DNA of 36,692 nt from CAZXFA01 sp964640085. GTDB taxonomy: Bacteria; Actinomycetota; UBA4738; HRBIN12. The translations under genes were made by a program, and so were the position numbers. The notes under the pieces were generated by a model. That model saw only the letters and a list, made by a program, of their open reading frames with translations, ran no database searches and was not told the DNA's origin. The stretch spans positions 1-36,692 of the forward strand of contig CAZXFA010000024.1 in the NCBI GenBank assembly GCA_964640085.1. The letters are read 5' to 3'. This document shows positions 30,940 through 36,692 of the stretch, piece by piece. Positions within the stretch are counted from its first letter, which is position 1, and the number at the start of each line of letters is the position of its first letter.

Positions 30940-32316
30940 TCAGCCCGCGATCGTGGCGGCGAGCTCCCCGAAGTTGTCCACGTACCGCTGCGCGTCCTCG
31001 TCGGAGTGCGCGACCGAGACCGTCCAGCTCTCCCACTTGGCCCACGGGGACTTGAACACCCCGCGGTTCAGCTGCCACAGCCACGCGAGGTAGGACGCAC
31101 GCTCGTCGATGTCGCGCGCGTCGCGATACTCACGGACCGGTTCGGCCTTCCAGTTCACCCCGCCCTTGGCACCGAGCGTCGTGATGCCTGCCGGGAGCCG
31201 GTACCGGTCGATCGCCGCCTGGACGCCTTCCCTGATGATCGTGTGGAGCTCGTCGAACCGCGCGTAGGCATCCCTGGTCAGCACCTCGGTGAGGGCGGCG
31301 CGCGAGGCCGCCAGGGTGAGCGGGTTGCCGTTGAACGTCCCCACCTGCTCGACCTTGCCCCGGACCACGAGGCCCATGATCTCCTCGACGCCGCCGATCG
31401 CCCCGCACGGGAGCCCGCCGCCGATCGCCTTGGCGAAGCAGGCGAGATCCGGCGCGACCCCGAAGGCCTCGATCGCCCCGCCCCAGGCGACGGTGACCCC
31501 GGTCTTGACCTCGTCGAACGCGAGGTAAGCCCCGTTCGCGTGACAGATGCCCTTGATCGCTTCGAGGTACCCGGGCTCGGGCAGCGTCACCCCGAGGTTC
31601 GTCATGCAGGGCTCGACGATCATCCCCGCGATCCGGTCTGGGAACTCGGCGAACACGCGCTTGACGGCCTCGGCGTCGTTGAACGGGACCACGCGCGTGA
31701 GCTCCACGTACGACCGCGGCAGCCCGGGGGTCTGGGCGACCGGGTTCGGCCGCTCGTGCGGCCCCCACTCGTCCGGCCCCGGATAGACCGAGACCATGAG
31801 CGCGTCGTGGTGCCCGTGGTAGATCCCCTCGACCTTGACGAGCAGGTCGCGTCCGGTCGCCGCCCGCATGAGCCGGGAGGCGTCGAGGGTCGCCTCGGTC
31901 CCCGAGTTCCCGAACCGCCAGTACGGCAGCCCGGTGCGCTCGGCCAGGTTCTCGGCCACGACGAGCGCGTCCTCGGTCGGTTGGGCGAAGTGCGAACCGA
32001 GTTCGATCCGGCGCTGGACCGCCTCGACGACCTTCGGGTGGGCGTGTCCCACGACCATCACGCCGTACCCGTTGTGGTAGTCGACGAACGCGTTCCCGTC
32101 GAGGTCCCAGACCCTCGAACCCTTGCCATGGCTGAGGTAGATGGGATGAGGCGGCGCGGTCTGCCACGAAGACGAGACCCCGCCGGGCAGGCGGCGCTCG
32201 GCCTCCTTCCGGTACGCGATGGACCGCGGCTGCTTCTCGCGGAGCGCGTCCTCCTCGCGTCGGATCAGCTCGTCGACGAGGCCGAAGTCGATCTCCACGT
32301 GCTCGTTGGCGGGCAT
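30940..32316 (-). CDS. class III aminotransferase, GSA-aminomutase-like, paralogue 1
   Basis: The 458-aa protein belongs to the glutamate-1-semialdehyde aminomutase-like branch of class III PLP enzymes: LPGGVSSSWQTAPPHPIYL, GYGVMVVGHAHPKVVEAV, NSGTEATLDASRLMRAATGR, GIYHGHHDALM, FDEVKTGVTVAWGG and the PLP lysine in CFAKAIGGGLPCGAIGG. True HemL is shorter and differs at the N-terminus, so this is a catabolic or biosynthetic transaminase of unknown substrate. ATG 32316 lies behind GGGAGGAGGAG. Paralogues 2 and 3 follow directly upstream, each on the same strand; it is closest in motifs to paralogue 3. Confidence 0.9.
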   Translation of the reverse strand: MPANEHVEIDFGLVDELIRREEDALREKQPRSIAYRKEAERRLPGGVSSSWQTAPPHPIYLSHGKGSRVWDLDGNAFVDYHNGYGVMVVGHAHPKVVEAVQRRIELGSHFAQPTEDALVVAENLAERTGLPYWRFGNSGTEATLDASRLMRAATGRDLLVKVEGIYHGHHDALMVSVYPGPDEWGPHERPNPVAQTPGLPRSYVELTRVVPFNDAEAVKRVFAEFPDRIAGMIVEPCMTNLGVTLPEPGYLEAIKGICHANGAYLAFDEVKTGVTVAWGGAIEAFGVAPDLACFAKAIGGGLPCGAIGGVEEIMGLVVRGKVEQVGTFNGNPLTLAASRAALTEVLTRDAYARFDELHTIIREGVQAAIDRYRLPAGITTLGAKGGVNWKAEPVREYRDARDIDERASYLAWLWQLNRGVFKSPWAKWESWTVSVAHSDEDAQRYVDNFGELAATIAG

Positions 32317-32329
32317 GCGCTCCTCCTCC

Positions 32330-33697
32330 CTACCCGGCCACCGCCTCGGCGAAGGCCTCGAAGTTCGACACCGCGCGCCCGAGGTCCTCCTCTGTGTGCG
32401 CGATCGAGAACGTCCACGGGTCACCGGCCGGCATCCAGACATCGCCGTTCAGCTGGTACAGCCAGGCGAGGTGCGCCAGCCGGTCGTCGTGGACCGCGTG
32501 GTCGCGGAAGTCGCGGACGGGCTCGACCCGGAAGTGCACGGATCCGCGGCAGGTGACCGACGACACCTGTGCCGGGAGTCCGGTCCGGTCGATCGCTCGG
32601 CGGATCCCGCCCCCGAGGACCCCCTCGAGCTCCCCGAGCCACCGGTACGCCTCCGCCGTGAGGATCTCCGCCAGCACCGCCCGCGCCGCGGCCATCGACA
32701 GGGGGTTGCCGTTGAAGGTCCCCTCCTGCTCCATCGTCCCGTCCGAGACGACCCGCATGATCTCCTCGGTTCCCCCGATCGCGCCGATCGGCAGGCCGCC
32801 GCCGATCGCCTTGGCCAGCGCCACCACGTCGGGCGTCACCCCCGACCACTCGGTCGCGCCGCCGGACGCGATCGTGACCCCCGTCTTGACCTCGTCGAAG
32901 GCGAGGTACGCGCCGTGCCGATGGAGGAGATCCCTCAGCCCCTGGAGGTACCCGGGCTCGGGCACGATCACGCCGCAGTTCATGAGGATCGGCTCCAGGA
33001 TCATCCCCGCCACGCGGTCGCCCTCGTCGGCCAGGACGCGTTCGACGGCGGCCAGGTCGTTGAACGGCACGATCCGCAGCGCTCGCCCGAAGACCTCGGG
33101 CACGCCCGCGGTGTTGTGGACGGCGATCGGCCGCTCGCGGCCGCCGGCCTCCTCGAAGTCCACCCAGTAGCTGAACGCGAGCCCATCCGAGCTGCCCTGG
33201 TACGAGCCCTCCACCTTCACGATCAGGTCGCGTCCGGTTGCGGCCCGCATGATCCGGCAGGCGTCCATCGTGGCCTCCGACCCGGAGTTCTTGAACCGCC
33301 ACCGCGGGAGGCCGAACCGGTCGGCCAGGAGCTCGGCCACGACCACCGTGTCCTCGACCGGCATCGCGAAGTGCGTCCCGAGCCCCACGCGCTCGCGGAC
33401 GGCCCCGACCACCTTCGGATGCGCGTTGCCGACGACCATCACCCCGTACCCACAGTGGAGGTCCACATATTCGTTCCCATCCAGATCCCACAGGCGCGAT
33501 CCCTCGCCGCGGTCGGCGTAGATCGGGTAGGGGTCGAGCACGTGCCAGCTGCACGCGACGCCGCCGGCGAGCGACCGGCCCGCGCGCTCGGCGAACGCGA
33601 TCGAGCCCGGGAGCTTCGTGGCGAGGGCCGCCTCCTGCTCGGAGATCAGCGCCTCGACCCTCGCGCGATCGATCAGCACGGCCTCGCGTTCGGCCAT
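32330..33697 (-). CDS. class III aminotransferase, GSA-aminomutase-like, paralogue 2 (divergent)
   Basis: The 455-aa protein is collinear with its two neighbours (LAGGVACSWHVLDPYPIYA, NSGSEATMDACRIMRAATGR, FDEVKTGVTIASGG, PLP lysine in ALAKAIGGGLPIGAIGG). It has drifted at the cofactor and substrate region: the YHGHHDALM segment of the other two reads YQGSSDGLAF here, and CGYGVMVVGNAH replaces GHAH. The C-terminal half also lacks the GVFKSPW line (NGDVWMPAGDPW). These changes suggest a different amine or keto acid. ATG 33697 follows GAGGGAGGGG; TATGCT at 33726-33731 is a possible -10. The start lies 62 bp after paralogue 3 ends. Confidence 0.9.
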   Translation of the reverse strand: MAEREAVLIDRARVEALISEQEAALATKLPGSIAFAERAGRSLAGGVACSWHVLDPYPIYADRGEGSRLWDLDGNEYVDLHCGYGVMVVGNAHPKVVGAVRERVGLGTHFAMPVEDTVVVAELLADRFGLPRWRFKNSGSEATMDACRIMRAATGRDLIVKVEGSYQGSSDGLAFSYWVDFEEAGGRERPIAVHNTAGVPEVFGRALRIVPFNDLAAVERVLADEGDRVAGMILEPILMNCGVIVPEPGYLQGLRDLLHRHGAYLAFDEVKTGVTIASGGATEWSGVTPDVVALAKAIGGGLPIGAIGGTEEIMRVVSDGTMEQEGTFNGNPLSMAAARAVLAEILTAEAYRWLGELEGVLGGGIRRAIDRTGLPAQVSSVTCRGSVHFRVEPVRDFRDHAVHDDRLAHLAWLYQLNGDVWMPAGDPWTFSIAHTEEDLGRAVSNFEAFAEAVAG

Positions 33698-33759
33698 GGC
33701 CCCTCCCTCGGCTCCCGGCGTGCGGAGCATACGCCGGGTCCTGACCCCGGACGGTTGCG

Positions 33760-35136
33760 CTACCCGGCGACGGCGGCGGCGAACCCGCCGAAGTTCTCGA
33801 CGTAGCGCCGGGCGTCCTCCACCGCGTGTTGCACCGACGTGGTCCAGGTCTCCTGTTTGGTCCACGGCGACTTGAACACGCCGCGGTTCTGCTGGAAGAG
33901 CCAGGCTAGGTAGGTGATGCGTTCGTCGATCTCCATCGCGTCCCGGTACTCCCGGACCGGCGTCGACCGGTAGATCACCGAGCCTTTGGCGCCGAGCCCG
34001 GTCACGTACGCGGGGAGCCTGTGCTCCTCGATCGCGGCCTCGCAGCCCTCGACCAAGGTCCGGTGCAGCTCGTTCAGGTGACCGTAGGCGTCCTTCGTGA
34101 GCACCTCGGTGAGGGCCGCGCGGGAGGCGGCCATCGTCATCGGGTTCCCGTTGAACGTCCCGGCCATGTCGTAGTCGCCCTCGATCACGGGGCGGAACAG
34201 CTCCTCGGTGGCGCCGATCGCGCCGCACGGGAGACCGCCCCCGATCGCCTTGGCTAGGCAGACGACGTCGGGCCTCACCCCGAAGGCTTCCACGGCACCC
34301 CCGTAGGCGATCGTGGCACCGGTCTTCACCTCGTCGAACGCGAGCAGGGCGCCGCGCCGGTGGAGGAGGTCCCGGAGGCCCTCGAGGTACCCGGGCTCGG
34401 GCATGATCACGCCGCAGTTCATCATCGCGGGCTCGATGATCATCCCCGCCACCCGTCCGTCGAGCTCGTCGAGGGCCCGCTTCACCTCGGCCAGGTCGTT
34501 GAACGGCACCACCCGCACCAGGTCGGCGAACGTGTCCGGGATCCCCAGCGCCTGCGGGACGGTCACCGGGTGCTCGCGGGGACCGATCAGCTCGGGATCG
34601 GGAACGACGGAGAACATCAAGGCGTCGTGATGGCCGTGGTACGTGCCCTCGATCTTGAGCAGCACGTCGCGACCGGTGGTCGCCCGCATCAGGCGCGCGG
34701 CCTCGAGCGTCGCCTCGGTCCCCGAGTTGCAGAACCGCCACAGCGGCAAGCCGAACCGATCGGCCAGGTCCTCCCCCACTGCATCGAGGTCCTTCGTCGG
34801 CTGCGCGAAGTGCGTTCCTAGCCGAGCCTGCCGCTCGATCGCCTCCACGATCTTCGGGTGGGCGTGCCCCACCACCATCGCGCCGTACCCGAGATGGAAG
34901 TCGACGTACTCGTTGCCGTCGATGTCCCAGATCCGGGACCCCTCGCCCCGCTCCACGTAGATCGCGTGCGGCGGCGAGTCCTGCCAGCTCGAGGCGACCC
35001 CGCCCGCCACCGAACGCTTGGCCACCTCTTTGTAGTCGATCGAGGCCTGGTGCTTGGGCTCGAGCTTGCCCTCCTCCTCTTCGATCAGGTGGTCGATCCT
35101 CTCCAGGTCGAGCTCGATCGTCTCGCGTACGGTCAT
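33760..35136 (-). CDS. class III aminotransferase, GSA-aminomutase-like, paralogue 3
   Basis: The 458-aa protein has the same layout as paralogue 1: VAGGVASSWQDSPPHAIYV, GYGAMVVGHAHPKIVEAI, NSGTEATLEAARLMRATTGR, GTYHGHHDALMFS, FDEVKTGATIAYGG, PLP lysine in CLAKAIGGGLPCGAIG and the C-terminal GVFKSPWTKQETW. The close match to paralogue 1 over the whole length indicates tandem duplication. ATG 35136 follows GAGGGGG. It heads the row; its promoter region has TTGACG (35209-35214) and the palindrome TTGAAC-GGCG-GTTCAA (35171-35186), so the row may be under control of a TetR-like repressor. Confidence 0.9.
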   Translation of the reverse strand: MTVRETIELDLERIDHLIEEEEGKLEPKHQASIDYKEVAKRSVAGGVASSWQDSPPHAIYVERGEGSRIWDIDGNEYVDFHLGYGAMVVGHAHPKIVEAIERQARLGTHFAQPTKDLDAVGEDLADRFGLPLWRFCNSGTEATLEAARLMRATTGRDVLLKIEGTYHGHHDALMFSVVPDPELIGPREHPVTVPQALGIPDTFADLVRVVPFNDLAEVKRALDELDGRVAGMIIEPAMMNCGVIMPEPGYLEGLRDLLHRRGALLAFDEVKTGATIAYGGAVEAFGVRPDVVCLAKAIGGGLPCGAIGATEELFRPVIEGDYDMAGTFNGNPMTMAASRAALTEVLTKDAYGHLNELHRTLVEGCEAAIEEHRLPAYVTGLGAKGSVIYRSTPVREYRDAMEIDERITYLAWLFQQNRGVFKSPWTKQETWTTSVQHAVEDARRYVENFGGFAAAVAG

Positions 35137-35170
35137 CTCGCTCGCGCCCCCTCGGCTGGGCTCTCGCAGT

Positions 35171-35186
35171 TTGAACGGCGGTTCAA
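35171..35186. promoter_or_regulatory. operator-like palindrome TTGAACGGCGGTTCAA
   Basis: TTGAAC and GTTCAA form a perfect 6-bp inverted repeat with a 4-bp centre, 35 bp before the start of aminotransferase paralogue 3. On the minus strand TTGACG (35209-35214) is a good -35 box and the palindrome lies where the transcription start would be. The shape resembles TetR-family operators. No tetR gene lies in the window. Confidence 0.55.
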
Positions 35187-35214
35187 GTCTCCCGCCGAGG
35201 AGGGCCTTCGTCAA

Positions 35215-35249
35215 GCGGAGGGGCCGGACCCCCGGGTCCGGCCCTCCGC
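35215..35249 (-). terminator. GC hairpin terminator of the secreted-protein gene
   Basis: A stem of about 15 pairs, with one bulged G and a 4-base loop, forms between GCGGAGGGGCCGGACC and GGTCCGGCCCTCCGC. It lies 18 bp after the stop of the secreted-protein gene. No T-run follows. It directly abuts the -35 box of the next promoter. Confidence 0.65.
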
Positions 35250-35266
35250 TGGTCCCGCGGGGACCG

Positions 35267-35719
35267 CTATGGCAGGTGGATCACCGGGCAGACGAAGCTG
35301 GCGACCACGCCGAGGTCGGTGGCGCCGCTCGCGCCGCCGTCGGCGAGCGCCGAGGCGATCTCGGCGTCGCTGTCGAGCGCGCCGCTGCCGTTCAGATCGT
35401 GCGCGGCCAGGGTGGTCGCGTAGTCGGTGTTGAACGAGATCGCGTGGACCTGCCACCGACCGCCGTTGTAGTCCCGATCGCCGGGGGCGGCCTCGGCCAC
35501 GTTCATCTGGGCGCCGCCGAGGTCGTAGATCACGTCGAACGTGTGCGCGGGCGCCCCGGTCCCGGACAGGTCGGTCGGCGTCCCCACCGTCCGGTACACC
35601 TCGCCGTCCACGTAGAACGCGGGACCGGTCACCCCTCCGGCTCCGGCCGCCAGTGCCGGGCCGGCCGCGAGGGCGGTGACGACCGCGGCGAGCGCGAGCG
35701 CGAACAGGGTTCGTCGCAT
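35267..35719 (-). CDS. small secreted protein with EF-hand/dockerin-like calcium loop
   Basis: The 150-aa protein has a clear signal peptide (LFALALAAVVTALAAGPALA, cut after ALA) and a mature part of about 125 residues rich in Gly, Ala and Asp. One stretch, DLNGSGALDSDAEI, fits the DxNxxGxxxxxD pattern of calcium-binding EF-hand or dockerin loops. One Cys near the end (FVCPVIHLP) is unpaired. I recognise no family. ATG 35719 follows GAAGGAGG; TAGCAT at 35790-35795 is a possible -10 box. Monocistronic, with its own hairpin terminator. Confidence 0.8.
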   Translation of the reverse strand: MRRTLFALALAAVVTALAAGPALAAGAGGVTGPAFYVDGEVYRTVGTPTDLSGTGAPAHTFDVIYDLGGAQMNVAEAAPGDRDYNGGRWQVHAISFNTDYATTLAAHDLNGSGALDSDAEIASALADGGASGATDLGVVASFVCPVIHLP

Positions 35720-35890
35720 GGGTTCCTCCTTCGTTCGGATGTCGTATCGGCCCGGAGGCCCTCGGATCCGGCCGGATCGCTCGTCTCCGATGCTAGGCGG
35801 GCTGCGGTTACGTCTCCCTTCCAGGCCGCTTTCCGAGCCTTGCGGCCTCCTCACGTGGAGCCGAAACCTCGGGCCGGGAAGGGGCGCTGC

Positions 35891-35896
35891 TAGAAT
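35891..35896 (+). promoter_or_regulatory. -10 box TAGAAT of the tRNA-His gene
   Basis: TAGAAT is close to the consensus and lies 15 bp before the tRNA 5' end (G-1), giving a 5' leader of about 9 nt. No -35 hexamer is obvious. Confidence 0.55.
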
Positions 35897-35911
35897 CGCC
35901 TCGCCGACCGT

Positions 35912-35989
35912 GGTGGCCGTAGCTCAAGTGGTCAGAGCGCCAGGTTGTGGTCCTGGAGGCTGGGGGTTCGAGTCCCCTCGGTCACCCCA
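35912..35989 (+). tRNA. tRNA-His (GTG anticodon)
   Basis: The cloverleaf is complete: acceptor GTGGCCG with CGGTCAC, D-arm AGCTC...GAGC, anticodon stem CCAGG/CCTGG around TTGTGGT (anticodon GTG), T-arm GGGGG/CCCCT-type with TTCGAGT. The base before the acceptor stem is G (35912) and faces C73, giving the G-1:C73 pair that is the identity mark of tRNA-His. CCA is encoded (35987-35989). Confidence 0.95.
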
Positions 35990-36008
35990 CGCTCGCGGAC
36001 CCGCTTGC

Positions 36009-36014
36009 TAGACT
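36009..36014 (+). promoter_or_regulatory. -10 box TAGACT of the tRNA-Lys gene
   Basis: TAGACT stands 5 bp before the mature 5' end of tRNA-Lys. The tRNA may therefore be made with almost no 5' leader, or be read through from the tRNA-His promoter, 31 bp behind that gene's end. Confidence 0.4.
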
Positions 36015-36019
36015 GCGGC

Positions 36020-36093
36020 GGGCCTCTAGCTCAATCTGGCAGAGCAACGGACTCTTAATCCGCAGGTTCGGGGTTCGAGTCCCCGGGGGCCCA
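36020..36093 (+). tRNA. tRNA-Lys (CTT anticodon)
   Basis: Acceptor GGGCCTC pairs with GGGGCCC (one G-U), D-arm AGCTC/GAGC, anticodon loop CTCTTAA (anticodon CTT) on stem CGGA/TCCG, T-arm CGGGG-TTCGAGT-CCCCG, discriminator A at 36093. CCA is not encoded (CAA follows), unlike the tRNA-His next to it. Confidence 0.94.
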
Positions 36094-36109
36094 CAACCGA
36101 AGCCGCGGG

Positions 36110-36580
36110 TCAGAGGGGCATTTCAGTTGTGCTAACACTGGAACCGCGGTCATCCCCGCCCTCTGCCCCGTCTCGGTTGGGATCTCCTCGGAACTTACGA
36201 ACTCCGAATCCGCATGTACCGATTTCGAGCTTGAGTGGGTACAGCGGCGAAACCGCAGGCAGACAGACATGTCCGCGTCTCCTCCACCGCAGACCGTCGC
36301 GGGTCCGTCCCGCCTCGGACACGCACCTGCCATCCCCAGGGGCTATGGATTCTGCTTCCGGAAAGGACAAGAGACCAAGTGAGGACGGCCTTGGACCGCC
36401 GAGGGCGGCCTGTCTCCGGATCATCGGGACAGCGATCGGCGCTGCGACCGCGTCTGCCACCAGTCCCCAGCCAGTCCGAAGCGACCAGCTCGCCTCGCGA
36501 GGTACCGGTGGACCGAGGTACCCGGCACCCAGCGCAAGGACCGTGAGGGTGAGGAATGCGAGGGAAGCGGGCTGGGACAA
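36110..36580 (-). CDS. uncertain: hypothetical protein with N-terminal hydrophobic segment
   Basis: An open frame of 156 codons begins with TTG 36580, nine bases after an AGGAGG site and 6 bp after the stop of the partial gene at the window edge. The first 60 residues look real: a hydrophobic stretch (ASLAFLTLTVLALGAGYLG) and WSLRTGWGLVADAVAAPIAV. The later half is Arg/Gly-rich and less protein-like, so the true gene may be shorter or frameshifted. No family recognised. The rest of 36094-36586 holds nothing else I can support, and its base composition is less GC-rich than the rest of the window. Confidence 0.35.
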   Translation of the reverse strand: MSQPASLAFLTLTVLALGAGYLGPPVPREASWSLRTGWGLVADAVAAPIAVPMIRRQAALGGPRPSSLGLLSFPEAESIAPGDGRCVSEAGRTRDGLRWRRRGHVCLPAVSPLYPLKLEIGTCGFGVRKFRGDPNRDGAEGGDDRGSSVSTTEMPL

Positions 36581-36586
36581 CGCGGC

Positions 36587-36692
36587 TCACCTCCTGACCC
36601 CAGGCTCGTTCGCGATCGAGTCCGCGACATCACCGAGCGATCGGCTGTTCCGCTGGATGAGCACCTGATCCGTTCCGTAGATGAACCGCTGG
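36587..36692 (-). CDS. C-terminal fragment of an unknown protein, cut by window edge
   Basis: The last 34 codons of a leftward gene are visible, containing RFIYGTDQVLIQRNSRSL and DVADSIANEPGVRR before TGA at 36587-36589. The composition is ordinary for a soluble domain and codon use is plausible, but there is too little to name a family. An AGGAGG overlaps its end and may serve the next frame. Confidence 0.4.
   Translation of the reverse strand, partial: QRFIYGTDQVLIQRNSRSLGDVADSIANEPGVRR

Noticed and set aside
30829..33805. Long plus-strand open frames (about 575 and 528 codons) opposite the aminotransferases
   Set aside because: Same antisense artefact: strings of Arg, Asp, His and Pro without domains, mirrored by the three paralogues on the minus strand.
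33698..34741. Extension of aminotransferase paralogue 2 to 803 codons
   Set aside because: The extra part is an out-of-frame shadow of paralogue 3. The real start at 33697 has a ribosome-binding site and matches the other paralogues.
36129..36668. 179-codon plus-strand open frame after the tRNAs
   Set aside because: No ribosome-binding site, no recognisable domain, Ser/Pro/Arg-rich throughout. The minus strand has the better translation signals.
1..36692. CRISPR arrays, toxin-antitoxin, phage or transposon genes
   Set aside because: No regularly spaced repeats, no transposase or integrase motifs and no small toxin-antitoxin gene pairs were seen.

Overview
The window is very GC-rich and gene-dense. 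Coding is on both strands, with many 4-bp ATGA/GTGA gene overlaps. Several lines point to an actinomycete (Actinomycetota), probably one with few close described relatives: a fumarylacetoacetate-hydrolase (FAH) family gene overlapping gltX, an arrangement also known from mycobacteria; many GTG starts; apparently leaderless genes with a TANNNT box 6-7 nt before the start codon; and the overall family content (P450, M24 peptidase, MarR/PadR/XRE regulators, ECF sigma factor, lipoproteins). Species cannot be read from the sequence. No CRISPR array, insertion sequence or prophage was seen.

Layout. 1-5233: GH15 glucanase/trehalase-like enzyme (C-terminus off the window), possible small protein, CDF zinc transporter, Rieske ferredoxin + two-helix membrane protein + GalT, and a PF06541-type membrane protein. 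5275-9187: FAH enzyme and gltX, then an acetoacetate-decarboxylase-family gene divergent from a second FAH enzyme. 9241-13018 (minus): a four-gene operon of a PD40 beta-propeller, a propeller lipoprotein, an ECF sigma factor, and a membrane-anchored PQQ-like propeller in the anti-sigma position. 13199-17006: glutamine-synthetase-family ligase, cytochrome P450, MarR regulator, XRE-cupin regulator. 17067-17575: a DinB-like gene broken by a 13-bp tandem duplication and probably a second indel. 17712-23489: a tight six-gene catabolic operon (M24 peptidase homologue, 2-oxoacid dehydrogenase E1 alpha and beta, bicupin, SDR, beta-hydroxyacid dehydrogenase). 23540-24804: CHRD protein and cupredoxin. 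24927-28607: PYROXD2/CrtO-like FAD oxidoreductase, CsbD, homocysteine S-methyltransferase-like enzyme, PadR. 28711-35136: Asp-box propeller and four consecutive class III aminotransferases, three of them paralogues. 35267-36093: secreted protein, tRNA-His and tRNA-Lys. 36094-36692: poorly resolved.

How it fits together. Most of the window looks like amino-acid/amine and organic-acid catabolism with local regulators. The most notable points are: (i) a near-identical 13-bp palindrome (TGACCTCWGGTCA) about 40 bp upstream of an identical CCCTACACTCC promoter box at two separate genes (FAD oxidoreductase and methyltransferase), implying one unknown regulator; (ii) the six-gene operon with E1 but no E2/E3 and two enzymes with altered catalytic or metal residues; (iii) an ECF sigma factor embedded among three extracytoplasmic beta-propellers, one with a Cys-pair motif repeated six times; (iv) a probable AUA start overlapping a TAG stop. 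Start codons were chosen from ribosome-binding sites, overlaps or leaderless promoters and are inferences unless stated.
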